This document shows, piece after piece, positions 46,001-61,000 of a DNA stretch of 64,000 bases; within the stretch, counting starts at the first letter, position 1; each line of letters begins with the position of its first letter. This DNA comes from Rhodoluna lacicola (GTDB taxonomy: Bacteria > Actinomycetota > Actinomycetes > Actinomycetales > Microbacteriaceae). The notes beneath the pieces are model-generated. The model was not told the origin of the DNA. It was given only the letters and a program-made list of their open reading frames with translations, and ran no database searches. The position numbers and the translations under genes are program-made. The DNA lies in the NCBI RefSeq assembly GCF_000699505.1, contig NZ_CP007490.1, positions 1,240,001-1,304,000 of the forward strand, written 5' to 3'.

Positions 46001-49000
46001 GCCGTTAACTGCCGACTTAATTGGATTAATCAAGTAGTTCTTTGTTAGGTCAGGGCTGCCTTGAATGACTGCATTTACCTGATAGCTAACTGGCACAACG
46101 TTGTCGTAGTTGTCTTGGAATTCTAGAATCGGTTGAACCTTAAGAGTCTCACCGGTTTTGTTCTGCACGCTATTGGCTACTGTTGCAGGTTGGCGCGTGA
46201 TCACAAGTTTGGCAACGTCTCCAGCAGTTACCTGAACTCCAGTTTGAGTAGCGCTTGCAACGCTTGAATCGTTGATGAACGAGTAGGTCAAGCTATAGGT
46301 GTTATTGATTGAACCACCAACACCGATATTGAATGTTGCAACACCGCCATTTGCCGAAATCGTAGTTGAACCCACAAGAGAGGCAGAACCAGAACCACTC
46401 GCAATTGCGGCATCTACGTGAATCAACTCGGTTGCTTGCGTTCCGGTATTGACTAGGTTTTCGTATCGGTCGCGAATTTCAACCTGAGGCCTGTCTGCTC
46501 CGCCAAGAGGCACACCCGCCTGTCCCACACCCGGAGCACGAGTTGCGGTTAGGTGATGTGCGACGTTGTGAGTAACGCTGAGAGCGTTTGACTCACTTGA
46601 ACTAACGGCACCATAACTGAATCGCAGTTTGTAATTCTCGGCCTGAGCTCCACCGGTTCCAGCTGGACGACCAATCAGCTTGACGCCAGCGAAGGTTGCC
46701 ACACCGCCGCTGATTGTTGCGCTGGTGCTGCCGTTCAAAGTACCGCCGGACCCAGAAGAAATCGCAACGGTCACAGTGCCTGAATTTAGGTTGCTGACCA
46801 GGTAGCCGCCATTGTCGTAAAGCGAGATAACCGGCTGGTTCTTTAGCAATTCACCGGCCATGGTGCGCTCGCTTTGGGCGTTTAGGGTCGACGGCTGGTC
46901 GGTAATTCGGGCCTCTGCCACAGCGCCTGGCAGCAGATTAAAGCTGCCGGAATCCGCTGTATAAGAGGTACCAACAATCTTGAATCTCAGCTTCAGACCA
47001 TCGGTCGGAGCCAAGGTCAGGTTTACACCGCTGAAGCTGACTTCACCGTTCACCGCAGTTCGCGCAACCGAATCACTCACTAACGCGGTACCGCCGGAGT
47101 TCAAAACTTGGTAACTCACTTGGGTCAACGAGTCATCAAGCACGTCGTTGCCGTTGGCATCGACGAGCTGCACCTTCACCGCAGGACTCATGTTTGCATT
47201 ACGGGCAACGTTTGAAACGTTCTGCGTGACCCTCATGTCGACGGCTGCGCCTGCGGTTAGCTCAAAATCAAAGTTGACGCCGATGGTTGATGCAAACACC
47301 GATGGTGTTGGCACGCTAAACGCAAAGTTGTAGGTACCAACTGCTTCGTTTAGTGCAAGGTCATTGAATGTTGCACGCCCAGCTACCGCATTAACTGTTG
47401 ATGTTCCCAAAAGACTGCGCGCTACCGTTTCGGTTGCCTTTACTGCAACCACAGAAATTGGTGCGGTCGCGCCAGCACCGGTAATGACCGGGTTGCCATC
47501 TTGGTCACGCAGCTCAATAACGCTGTCAGCAATCGTCTGCCCCGATCTTGCAGTAGTTGGCTTGCTAATGATGGCAAGCTGGGTTGGCGTTCCGTTGACT
47601 AGCGAGAATGTCTGCGATGTTCCGGTCAACAGGTTAGAGGCAAAAGAAAGTGTCTTAGTGCCTGAAACTGTTCCGTACTTACTCAAGTTTGCGAAAGTTG
47701 CAACACCATTGACCGCATTTACAGAGACGGTTCCGCCAAGAGCAATCGTGCCGCCACTGATTGATGCTGTTACCGATGCACTAGATGAATCAACGACGTT
47801 TCCTGAAATGTCTTGGATTTCAATCTCTGGTTGGGTTGTGAATGTCGCACGGTTCACAAAGCCACTTGCCGCGGTCTTTATAGCAAGTTGGGTTGCCACA
47901 CCGGGAGTGATGGTCACCGAGTTTGAAATAACAATCGTGGTTGGCGCGCTAATCGTTGCCACGATGTGACGTGACCCAACTAGGGCGGTAAGTTTCACAC
48001 CCTTGCCACTGAAGTTTGCAACACCGGCTACAGCATTCATTGAATAGGTGCCACCAACGGTGGCATCCGAAGATGATAAGGTCACCAACTGAGTGGAACT
48101 AGTTCCTGTGGTTACGGTGTTGTTGTCTTGGTCGCGAATTGTGACCACCGGCTGGCTGTCGAAGACGGTGGCATTAGCAACGCTGGCCTGCGTCGACATG
48201 GCCAAGTTGGTTGCCGCACCATGGGTCAGCGTGATTGACTGGCTGGCCCCAGTGAGTGAACCAGAGCTAAATGTCAGTGTTTTACTGCCAACCAGGCCGT
48301 ATGCGCCGAGACCGCTGAAGGTAGCCACACCATTGACTGCGTTGATGGTCTTGCTTACGGTTGCGGAGCCCGAATCGGTTAATGTGGCGTCAGAAATCGT
48401 CACGGTGATGGAATCGGTAGCGGTGGTAACCACGTTTCCGTAGTCGTCTTGCACCTCAATGACCGGTTGGGTGCTGAAGTTTGCACGGTTTACGGCACCG
48501 GTGGCATAGGTTGAAATGATCAACTTACTCGGAGTGCCAAGAATAAGCTGAAGACTCTGAGAAGTTTGAGTCAATCCGGTTGAGGTAAATGTAAGAGTTT
48601 TTGTTCCGGCAGTGCCAGTGAGCTTAAGTCCGGCAAACCTAACCACACCATTGCTTGCTGAAACAGAAGATGTTCCAACCAAAGTTGCGCCTGTCGCTGC
48701 CACTGACACAGAAGCGCTAGATGTTGTAACCAAGTTTCCACCTGAGTCACGGACTTCAAGCACTGGCTGGGTTGCAAAATTCGCACCGATAATTGCCCCG
48801 TCAGCAGCAGTGGTAATCGCAAGTTGTGTAGCCGCACCAACACCTAACGTGACCGACTGTGTGGCGGTTCCATATGTTGGGTGTGTGTAGGTAATTGTGT
48901 AGGTGTCTGCTCCACCAGTAAGGGTAATTCCTGAGAAAGTTGCCTGGCCACTAGTTGCAGAAGCGGTGGTAGTTGCGCCGAGGCTTGCAGTCTTGCTTGT

Positions 49001-52000
49001 GATTCCCATGCCGATAGAGGCAGTAATTGTTCCTGATGCGCTGGTCACCTTGTTGTTGTCGGCATCGGCAATATTCACAACCGGTTGGGTCGTAAACGCC
49101 ACACCATTTACAGCACCGGAGCCTTGAGTCTGAACGAGCAACTTAGTTGCGGTGCCTGCAGAAAGGGTAAGGCCTGTTTGACTTACGGAGAGTGAAGGTG
49201 ACGCAATCGCAAATTGAACGGAGAATGTTCCGGCAGTTCCGCTCAAAGCAAAGCCGCTGAAGGTAGCCACGCCTCCGACCGCATCTGAGGTTGATCCGGA
49301 AGAAACACTTCCGGTTCCAGATGTAACGGTTGCGGTTACGGTTGCGGTACTCGTGGTTGCGTTACCTGCGGCATCGGCAATCTTTACAACCGGTTGAGTG
49401 GTACATGCAATTCGTGCCGAGCAGTTTGCCGCACTCGTGGTGACAATCAACTGGGTAGGTGTTCCGGCTGTCAAAGCCACTACTTTGGTACCGCTTGCCG
49501 AATTAGGCGATGTGATGCTTGCGGTCAATGTGATGTTTCCGGCGGTGGTGTTCAACTGAACACCGGTAAACCGTGCCACACCAGCCGAGGCGGAGGCGGT
49601 CTTTGTGGTCATACCGGTTGCACTTAGGCTAACGGTGGTTGTGGCCCCAACCCCTGTAGTTACAAGGTTTCCGCTGGCATCGAAGATGCTCACCTCAGGC
49701 TGCTGGGCTAGGTCAACACCAACGCTTGCGCTGCTTGAAGAGGTTACCGTTAGGTAGCTTGGAGCACCGTGTGAAAGCGTGATCGATTGCGATGCATTCG
49801 AAACCGATGTTCCCGAGAAACTCAACGTGTAAGTGCCGATAGCACCGGTTAGTTTCAACCCGGCAAACGTGGCAACACCGCTGGATGCATCGGCATACAA
49901 GTTACCACTGGATGCCAAGGTCCCCGTGTTCACCGATGCGGTTACGCGCAATGTGCTGTTGGCAACCTTATTGCCAGAGACGTCTCTAACTTCAACAATT
50001 GGTTGCGTAGTGAAAGTTACCCCGCTGGCCGAGTTTGACGCATTAGTTGTGATTGCAAGCTGACTTGCAGATCCATAAGTAACGGTCAAACTTTCCGAAG
50101 TTGAGATCGTGCTTGGCGAGGCAATTGTGTAGGTGATTGTCTTCGAGCCAATCACACCGGTGTACTTGAGGTCTGTAAATGTTGCAACACCATTTACCGC
50201 AGCGATTGATGTAGTTCCGCTAAGACCATCAGGCATCGATGCAACGACATTCTGAGTTGATTGAGAACCAGTGCTTACGGTGTTGCCATCCTGGTCCTTA
50301 ATTGTGACCTGAGGTTGGGTGCTAAAAGTCTGGTCATTTTGAATCTGACCCTGAATCGACAAAGAACTCATCTGGTAGAAAACGCGCTCGTAAGCAGTGC
50401 TGCTGTTAAGACCCGTAGCGGTTCCGATTCGGTATCCACCAACACCCTGTAGATGAATACAAAGTCTCTTATTATTCGAACCCGATGAGTTAGTGTCACA
50501 GTTGCTCAAGGTCACCGCATCGCCAGCATTTACAAATCCCATGGCCGAACCAGTGACGTAATACCAACTCGAACCATTCGCAGTCCGCAAACCCTGGCCT
50601 ACTGTTCCGTAGAGAACATCTGATCGTGGTGCAGCTGCCGCTAGCGTCAAAGTCGACGAACCAGTAGTGCGACCCGCGACCATTAGGTAGGTTCCGGTAC
50701 ATGCTGCCTTCATTGCTGGCTCTAGTGTTGTACCTAATGTTGCCATGGTGTCGCGGTAACACTCTGTCCAGCCTCCATTAGTGACTGTAGAAACAGCCAC
50801 GTTGACTTGAGGTCCAGATGGATAGTAAGCATCGGAAGTGCCCTGAGCGCTGCGAGTTACTGAAACCTGAGTCGCCACGCCATGAGTCAAGGTAAAAGTT
50901 TGGGATGCACTAGTTAGAACTCCAGAAGTAAACGAGAGAACTTTATCGGTGGCTATGGTTCCGTATTTGCCTAGGCCGCTGAATGTGGCAACACCATTCA
51001 CCGCGGTCGCGGTAGTAGTACCTGACAGGGAAATAGTGCCACCAGATATCGACGCGGTAATCGTGACATTAGAGCTGGTTACTACGTTGTTGTCGGCATC
51101 TTGAACTTCAATCTGCGGCTGAGTGGTGAAATCGGCTCGGTTCACAAAGCCACTGGCGGCCACCTTCAGCACTAGCTTCGTGGCGGTTCCCGCGCCCAAA
51201 GTCACACTCTGAGTGGTACTGAAAGTTGAAGGCGAAGATATTGAGTAGGCCAGAGTGTTTGAGCCCGCGGTACCAGTGAGGTTAAGTCCTTTACCGCTAA
51301 AGTTTGCGACTCCCGATACGGCGGCCATGCTGGTGGTTCCGCCAAGTGTTGCTGATCCACTAGAAGAAACAGTGACGGTGGCATTAGAGCTGGTGACTGT
51401 GTTGCCGTCCTGGTCTTGAATCGTAATCACCGGCTGAGTTGCAAACGCAGCGCGGTTTACAAAACCAGAGGCTGGAGTTGTCAGAGAAATTCGTGAAGCC
51501 ACACCGTGGGTTAGCGTGAAAGCAGTTTGCTGAACCTGAGTAAGACCAGTTGCGGTGAATGTAAGGACTTTATCTGTGCTTACTGATCCGTATTTACCAA
51601 GGCCACTGAATGTAGCAATACCGTTCACCGCGGTCACAGTAGTGGTGCCAGTTAGCGAGCCATTGCTCATCGCAACAGTTACTTCATCAGTTGCTGTTGT
51701 GACTCGGTTTCCTGACACATCTTGGACATGAATCACCGGCTGAGTGGTGAAGTCCTCGCGGTTGACAAAACCACTTGCCGCAGTTGCTATAGCCAACTTA
51801 GTAGCGGCACCAGCACTCAAGACGATGGTCTGATTAACTCCAGATAACCCTGGCGAAGAATAAGCCAACGTATATGTCTGGGCGGTGCCAAGCAATTTCA
51901 TATTTGGGAACGAGACCGTTCCGTTGCCGCTGTTCAAAGTCCTTGCATTTGTGTTGAACATGGTTGCCCCCGGTGGGCTACCTGCAATGCTTATCGTTGC

Positions 52001-55000
52001 GGTGCTGTCTAGCACTGGGTTTCCCTGTGCATCAGCAACGGTCACCACCGTGGTGGTCGGGAAGTTCACGTTGTTGACAGCGTTCATTGAAGTGACGTTG
52101 AGCATCAACTTTGTTGCGGTACCTGCTGCAAGTGGCAAATTCTGTGCGGCTGAAGTTACGCCGGTTGCGTAGTAGGTAAGGGTGTAGCCGCTGATGCTGG
52201 CGGTGCCAGTCATCTTGATGTCGGTAAATGTAGCGCGACCAGTTGAAGAATCTGCGGTCCTACTGGTTCCAGAAATTCCGGTACCGGTTATACCAACCAA
52301 CAAGCCGCTGTTTGGTACCGGGTTGTTGCTGATGTCTTGAACCTCAACTACCGGCTGGGTGTCAAAGACTTGTCCGCTTCTAGCTCCGGCCGCACTTGTG
52401 ATCAGGGCAAGGTGATCAGCTGCACCGGCGACCAAGGTGATGCTTTGAGTATCGCTGGCTAGTCCGTTAGACGCATAAGTAAGTGTGTAGGAACCGGTGG
52501 CACCAGTTAACTTGATTCCCTTGCCAACAAAATCAGCCACACCCGCAACAGCGTCCATTGAAGTTGATGATGTTCCACTCAAAGTGCCGCCTGATGAGGT
52601 GATGGTCACAGTAGCGGTTGAATTTGAAACGGTGTTTCCATCGGTGTCTTGAACAGTAATTATTGGCTGGGTGGTGAAGGCAGCATTATTGGCAAAACCG
52701 GCGGCCGGGGTGGTCTTGGCTACCTTGGTGGCAGCGCCGTGAGTCAAGGTGAAAGTCTGCGTTGCAGTCGTCAAGACTCCAGAGCTAAAGGTCAAAGTCT
52801 TAGCGGTCGCGACGGTTCCGTATTTGCCAAGCCCGCTGAATGTGGCAATACCATTCACCGCGGTCGCGGTAGTGGTCCCTGACAGGGCGATTGTTCCGCC
52901 AGAAATTGCCACACTCACGGTTGCGGTTGAGTTGGTGACTAGGTTTCCGTCGGCATCTTGAACTTCGATTTGCGGCTGAGTGGTGAAGTCAGCTCTGTTT
53001 ACGAATCCAGTTGCAGCTTCCTTGATTGCCAATCGACTTGCGGCACCCGGAGTGACTGTTATGTCTTGGCCAACGCTTGCGTATGGAGATAACGAGTAGG
53101 TCAATGTGTAGGTGTCGGCGCCACCGGTGAGGGTTAGTCCGCTAAACGTTGAAGTTCCCGAGCTTGCCGCAACTGGGCTGGTTCCACTCAGTGTCGCTGA
53201 CTTTCCTAGTGCTCCGCCTGAGACCGAAACCGCAATTGAGCCGGTCGCGCTGGAAACCTTGTTGCCGTCTGCGTCAGCAATAAACACCGATGGCTGCGTG
53301 GTGAAAGCAACTCGGTTTACCGCACCCGCTGCTGCAGTTTGAATCAAAAGCTTGGTGGCTGCACCAGCGGTCAACGTTAGGCCGGTCTGGCTAACCGATA
53401 GTGTCGGCGAAGAAATCGCAAACTGAATTGTGAAGGTGCCGGCGGTTCCGCTGAGTGCAAAACCACTAAATGTCGCCACACCGTTCACTGCAGCTTTTGT
53501 GGCGCCAGCAAAAACTGTTCCGCTACCCGAAGTGATTGTTGCAGTGACGGTATCGGTGTTGGTGGTGGCATTGCCAGATTCGTCAGCAATTTTGATAACA
53601 GGCTGAGTTGTACAAGCGATACGTGCAGAACAGCCCGCGGCGCTGGTTGTGATAATCAACTGAGTAGGAGTGCCAGCAACTAAGGTGATTGCTTGTGTCT
53701 GGGTGATGGTGCTAGGTGAAGAAATTGTGTAGGTGAAAGTTGCCGAGCCAGCTGTACCGTTCAAACGCAAACCACTGTATGTAGCAACTCCGTTGATAGC
53801 CGCAACTGTCGTGGTTCCGGTCAGAGTTGTACCTGCCGATGTCGACAAAACAACGTTCTGGGTTGACTGAGTTCCGGTGTTAACAGTGTTGCCATCGGCG
53901 TCCTGAATCGTGACAACCGGTTGGGTGGTTAGGTTGACTCCAACGGTAGCTCCAGCCGCAGATGTTGTGACACCAATACCCGCTGCAGCACCGTGAGTCA
54001 GTGTGAACTGCTGTGAGGTTTGGGCAAGTGCACCAGACGAGAACGCAAGGGTCTTGAGCTCTGCCTTACCTGTCTTGCCCAGGTTGGTAAATGTGGCAAC
54101 ACCATTTGAAACGGCCACGCTGGTGGTTCCGGTAAGTCCGCTTGCCTGAACACCAGAGATGCTGGCCACAACATTGGTTGCCCAGTCGGTCACGGTGTTG
54201 TTCCAAGCGTCTTGGACTGTGACCACTGGCTGAGTTGTGAAGTTGGCACGGTTTACGAAACCGCTGGCAGCGGTGGTCAGTGCCAACTTAGTTGCGGTAC
54301 CAAATGTGATCGAAATCGAGTTTTGCGAGACAGTCATCGCCGGGTTTGTGCTGTAGGTGGCGGTGAAGGTAATTCCGTAAGTATTTTGAGTTGAACCCTC
54401 GATAGCAAGATCAGTGAAGGTAGCAACGCCGTTGACCGCCGCGACGGTCTTGGTACCAACCAGAGTTCCAGTGCCGCTGCTCAAGCTGGCCGTCACATTT
54501 AGTGTGGTGCCGTTGTTGGTGACTACTGTGTTCGATGCAGTCTGAATTTCAATCTGCGGTTGAGTCGTAAAGGCAATTCCTGCCCTAAAACCTGCTGCAG
54601 ATCGCTTTACGATTAGGTGATCTGGGTCGCCGGCTTGAATGTTGTAGGTACCAGTTGAAGCCGCGGTAAATAGTGAGGTGTTTCCGGCATCTGTAGCTAG
54701 AACCGGGGTGAATGCCAGTGTCACGGTACCGGTACCGCCGCTTACCGTTAGGTCGCTAAAGGTTGCCACGCCTGAAGAGGCTGTGATCTTTGTTGTACCA
54801 GCAAGAGTCATGGTTCCGCTGGTGGTGGTTCTTGTTGCAATCGATGCAACCAGCGCATAGGCGCTTCGGTTGACGTTTGCTGTTGCTAGTGAGTTGCCGA
54901 ACTTGTCTTTCACTGTTGCAACGGGTGGCGGGTTGAAAGCAACAGCCATGAATGCATCTTGAGGAGTTGAAGTTGGTACCTGGCTCATGGTGATTGCACT

Positions 55001-58000
55001 TGGCACACCAAAGTCGGCAGTAATTCCATCAACCGATGCCGGTGTGTAGGTGCCAGAATTCTGACCAAACGAAACTGTTGCGCCAGCTGCCGCGATCGCA
55101 AGATTGCCGGTGACTGAGTTGTTCCCTGGCAGGCTAACAGTGCCACCAACCGATATGCCGAGGTTCGCGGCGGAAATATTTGCCGAGTTTGTTGTTGTCA
55201 CGTTTCCGGTTCCGCGAATTGCTAGGTTCGAAACTTTTGCTGAGGCGATGCTTACGCTGGCCGACACATTTATGTTTTGAGCATTTACTGCGTCACCGAT
55301 TCGCAAGGTTCCAGCGGTCACATAATCCAACTCGGCATCGGTTAGTCCAAGCAAGGTCGATGAGTCAGCCGCACCAAGGTCGATGTTTTTTGAAGCGCTA
55401 GTTGGCGAAATTGAGACAATGTCACCAGCGGCAGTAATGGCGGCAGTGATTGCGACCTGATCAGCAACAATGTTTATGTTCGAACCCGAACCAGATGCAG
55501 TGATGGCAGAAGAGATAGTTGCAGTGGAGTTGGCTTTCACTAATATTTGTGCCGAATTACCGGTGTTACTTAGGTTTGCACCGGTCGTGATTGATCCGGC
55601 GTAGAGCCTAATTGGCCCAGAAATTGAAATGGCTGTTGCCGGGGTGGTCAGTGCAAACGTATCGGTGCTCTGGTCCTTACCAAAAGTTACTCCGGTGCAG
55701 TCTGACGAGAATGAGTAGCCAGCAGTGTTCAGGCCGCTCGAAAGGAATCCCGCACTTAAAGTTGGCTGGAAAGTGAAGGTGCCGGCTGTATTGAATGCCA
55801 CCGTTGCTCCAGTTGAGTTATAAGAAGCAGAGCGGTTCGTGTTGATAACGATATTTGCACTCGAAGAGGTTACTTGGCTTAGTGGGCAGGTTGCAGTTGC
55901 GCAATACCCAACGACAACGGCACCAACGCTTCCACCGCTGTAAAGGCCACCGTGAAAGAAACCACCTCGGCTTAGGGTCGTGCTACTGGTGTTGATTGTG
56001 ATTGGGCCAGCGGAAAGTAGGTTTGTGCCGTTCAGACCAACTTCTGGGCGGTTTTGCCCATCGGCGTCTCCGCTGAGGGTAATTCCTCCTGTGCCTGTTG
56101 CTTGGAGATAAATTTTGTTAGCGGCGGTTGAGTAATAGCCGGAGTCAAGGCCTACCGCACCACCAGTTGCCAGCGCAGTAATTTCAATTGCTGGCGAGGT
56201 GTTGCTGCTGGAGAAAAACTCAGAAGGATTTGTGGATTGCCCACCATCCTGCAGGACCACGGCGTAGCCGCTAGTTGCATTTGAATTCTCACCATTGATT
56301 TTGATTTGCCCGCCATTAGCCCAAACCCGATTTTGCCAATCGAAACCGACGCCATCCAAAGTCGATGTAGTTTTTCCACTAATCGATATCTTTCCGCCTC
56401 CGGAATAGATTGAGGTCAGTGTTGAAGACGAACCGCCACCACCTATTCCAACACCGTGGAAAGATGAGCTACCACTAAGGGCTGGGCCGGTGGGATTTCC
56501 GGCCAAGTCAACTGCAGAGCCACCACCGATGATTATGTCACCACCACCAGTCGAGGTACGAGTCGTCGCACCACCAACAGAATTGATCGTGCTGCCGGCC
56601 GCAATTCTCACGTATCCGGTACCTGTGTCATCTGAATTGGCCCAGAGTAAAATCTTGCCGCCAGCGGTTTGATAAGTTGTCGACGCCGCCGCGACTATGT
56701 TTCCTGAAGCCTTCACCAAAATGCTTGAATTTGCGCCGGTCGAAGTAAGTCCATTATTAAGTGTTACGTCTCCCGCATAAATGCGTATTGGACCTGCAAT
56801 GTTTGGAGTCATGGAGAAAGTTATCGCTGATGTGTTGCTGGACTTGCCCCAGGTAAAACCAGTTACGCCGTTGAAGACAGTATTAGTGCCCACATCTGCG
56901 TAGCTAGTAGAAAATGAATCGCTGAAAGGCGCGATGGTGACTGTTCCGGTCGTGTTGAAGGTATTGCTGGAAACATCGTCATAGTAGACGTCACCAGTTA
57001 TAAAGACATCAGCAGTTGAATCGCCGGAAGTCGCTCCGCCAGTAACTTGAGGGCCTTGGTGACCAAAAAGAATTCCGTCATTCCCAGCGTTGTAGTAAAT
57101 GTCACCTGAAGTGGAAAACACATTGAATGAACTTAGAATCATGTCCCAGTGTGTGCTGCTACCGGTGAGTTGGATTTCGCCTCCACCGTCTGCTTTGATA
57201 GTCGACATTACGCCCGCACCGGCATTATCTCCACCAATACCCGGTGACCAGCCCGTACCCGGACCTCCGGTAGATGTGCCGTTGAACGAGATAGCTGTAC
57301 CCGTTGTCTTCGACGATGTGAAATTGCAGGCACCTTGTGAGCGCACCCAACAAACATATATTCCAAATCCGGAGGTGGCGTTGGTCTGACCTGCGAGTTC
57401 AATTGCTCCAACCCCACTGTCTACATCCACACCCGCTGACATGAGGAGACCGTGGCCGCCGCCTGATGAAGTTCCCTTTATTGAGATGTTTCCACCGGCT
57501 GAGTATATTTTCTTGACCCCAAGCGATCCGGTACCAATCTGAACTGAGGTAGTTGAGCCACCAATTACAGATCCTGTTGGGTAATCAGTTCCAGCGGAAC
57601 CACCACCGATGATGATATCGGCTCCACCAGTATTTGCGGCAGAGGAGCAGCTGCCCTGGGTATTGATGCACACTCGATTATTAATATCGACATACCCACC
57701 GGCAGTTCCTGTGCTACTGGTCCACAACACAATAGTTGCCGCAGCGCCACCAGCAGTTTGAATCGTTATGTTGTCAGCAAAAATTATTGAGCCCTTGGAT
57801 TTCATCAAAATGTTCTGACCGGGCTGGGTAGCGATGACGTTTGCATTTGCAGTTACAGTGTTTCCTAATAGCGTTATGGGCCCGGGGGCAGAAAGAGCAG
57901 CTCCAATCACAACAGTGCCAGCAGTTGAATTCAGTTTCACGAGACCGGTATTCACGGTGATGGTTGATAGAGATCCGGTTGAGATATTTCCAGATGCTTG

Positions 58001-61000
58001 CACATCAAGTGCGGCATTCGCAGTCCAAGCTCCAGTAGCAGATAGTGTTGTAGCTCCGGTGATGTAGATACCACCACCCGCATTCAATGCTCCTGAATTC
58101 GCAAAAGCTCCGGCCCCGGTAAAAGTGATGTTACCTGAATTGGTTGTAGTTACTGCTGCCGTCTGAGTAATTGCAGTTGCATAGACGTCGTAGTTTCCGG
58201 CGATACTAGTTGAACCAGTTAGTGTAAGTGGCGCGTTGTTGGTGCTCTTGCCAATTCTCAAACTTGAGTTGCCAGTGAAGTTGTGCTGGGTAATGGCAGA
58301 ACCACTTGAGAATGCAGTTCCAGTTGACTCAATTACCACGGCTCCAGAAGTTCTAACATTTACAGTCGTGCTGCCATCCCAGTAATAATTGCCAATCAAT
58401 GTCACGGAACTAGAAGAAGTTGCTGGTGAAAGCGCTCCAAAATCTGTAATTGCGGTGTATCCGTTAACCAGGCCATAGCTAGATTTGGTATCAACTTTGA
58501 TTGCGCCGGAATCCGAGAGAATATCAGCCGCAGCTAAGTAGCCTCCCCAAACATTTGACGGCGCGTTTCCATTTATTGTGATTGCACCGCTCGTGCTCTG
58601 AATTTTTGAATTGGAGCGAATGTAGAAGCCCCATGAGGAAACAGCATTTGCCGTGATGTTTATTGCGCCTGTTGTGGTGGTCAAATTTGAACCGATGATT
58701 TCCAGGCCACCATCTGTACTTGCCAAGGTTCCAGCATTCACCGTCAAACCGCCTGAACCACTCACCGCAGCTGTAATGCCATTGAATGTAACGCGCCCTG
58801 AGCCAGAAATGCTCATGTTCCCGACAGAACTCAAGTTTCCAGTGGGAGAAACAGTAGTTCCGCCAGAAATCGTTAAGGTGTTACCAGCGCTCAATGCCCC
58901 CGCACCTGAGTAGGTCGTTGCTTGGGAGATTGCCAGAGACGTCGACGAAGTCACGTTGGCGGCAACAGATACAGATCCGGTTGATGCGGTGATGCTGACC
59001 GATCCAGCAGATGAGCTTACTGGCTGCGAAATAGTTGCAGATGTTCCAGTCAAGGTCACGTTGCCGGGTGCGGTTAGGTCATCGCCGATTGTGATGGTCC
59101 CACCGGATGAAACCAATGACAAATAGCCGGTGTTTACAGTGATTGGCGCAACATTACTGGTTGAGATATTTCCCGACGCGGCCACGTCAAGTGCCGCATT
59201 TGTGATCCAGGCCGCGGTTGACGAAAGAGAAGTTGCACCAGTTATGTACAAACCACCACCCGCAGTCAAGGCACCGGTACTTGAAAATGCCCCACCTCCC
59301 GTAAAGGTGATGTTTCCAGAAGTAGTAGTCACCGGAGCATTCTGGGTAATCGCTGCGCCATTCACGGTGTAATTGCCCGTGACAGTTGCCGTGCCATTGA
59401 CCGTCACGGCAGAATTGTTGCCGAGTTTTCCAATGCGCACATTGGCGTTCCCATCGAATGTATGCGCATTGATTGTGGGCGCAGCTAAAAAGTTTGGTCC
59501 GGTTGATTCAATCACAACGGCACCAGAGGTGCGATATTTGACAGCGCTGCTGTTGCTATCTGAGTAAACATTGGCTAAGACTTGAACGTTGCTCGTTGAA
59601 GTTGCTGGAGAAACGGATCCTATGTTGGTAGTTGCAAAATAACCTGCGTTAATTCCATAACTCGTTTTTCCATCAATAAGTATTGAGCCTGAGTCAGACA
59701 GGATGTTAACTGTGTGTAGATAACCTCCCCAAACTCCTGAGGGTGCGTTTCCATTGATGGTTATATCTCCCGAAGTGCTTTGAACTTTTGATGTGTCACC
59801 GAGATAGAAACCCCATGCAGCTGATGCGTTGCCCGTGATCAAAATTGCACCTGATGTGGTTATTGCGTTTGCAGCAGAAAATTGCAAGCCGCCGTTTGTG
59901 CTGGCAAGAGTTCCACCAGACAAAGTCATGCTTCCGGTGCCACTCACGGCAGCTGTAATTCCGTTAAAGGTCAGGCGCCCAGAACCACTCACAATCATGT
60001 TTCCAACCGAACTCAAGTTTCCGGTTGGATCAACAGTGGTTCCACCAGAAATGGTGAGTGTGGTTCCTGCATTCAGTGCACCCGCACCAGAGTAGGCACC
60101 GGTTTGAGATATTGTGATTGACGTTGCTGCAGTGACATTTTTGGAAAGCGACATCGTGCTGGCAGACGAGGTAAGTGACACGGACGACCCAGTCGATTGA
60201 ATTGTGCCGTTTGTGCCGTTTGAAACTGCCCCGGATCCGCTGTAGCTGATTGCCCCAGCCGCTTGAGTTGCTCCGGTAACGCTTACAGTTGTTCCTCCAG
60301 TTTGCGTGATCGAACCAGCAGAGGTTAATGCACCCGCCTGCGAAAATGCCCCAGCACCGGAGTAGGTGACATTACCTCCAGAAGTGGTTACAACGGCACC
60401 GCTCTGAGTTATTCCAGCTCCATAAACAGTAATGTTTCCAGCGATAGAAGTATTGGCATTCCCTAAAGTCACATTTTGATTTGGGGTGACACCAGCACGA
60501 CCAACGGTCAAGGTTGTGGACGTTGAAGCAAATGAGATACCAGTGATATCAACCGCAGCACCAAAGTTGGTAGCTGTTGTGGGGTGCTGAATAATCTTTG
60601 ATCCAGCACCGTTCATGGTCATGCTGGTAAAGGTTGGTTTATTGACATTCAGCGTCAGAACGCCGCCAGCTGATATTGAACTTGTGTTGAACATCGACGC
60701 GGCGCCAGATGTGTCACCGGTTATCGTGACAGCCCCACCGGTGCTGATTGAGCTGCCATTTCTTGAATTACCAAAATTGATGTCCCAGGCGTCTGTGCGC
60801 GAAGTCCTTCCATCAATGGTGATGGATCCAGAAGTTGAACTAATTGAAGACTTGTTGAAGGTCACACCATCGCGATACTGAACATTAGCTCCATTTCCAC
60901 TTATCGTGATGTTTCCGGAGCCGGTTGTAATTGCAGCATCGGCATAGGCGGTTTGCTGCACACCATTGAAATACTCCATGCCGATCATGACGCCGGCATG

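Noticed and set aside
57840-60190. Possible CRISPR array or insertion elements in the repeats
   Set aside because: The repeats are about 1.2 kb, diverged and in frame; there are no short identical repeats with unique spacers and no transposase.
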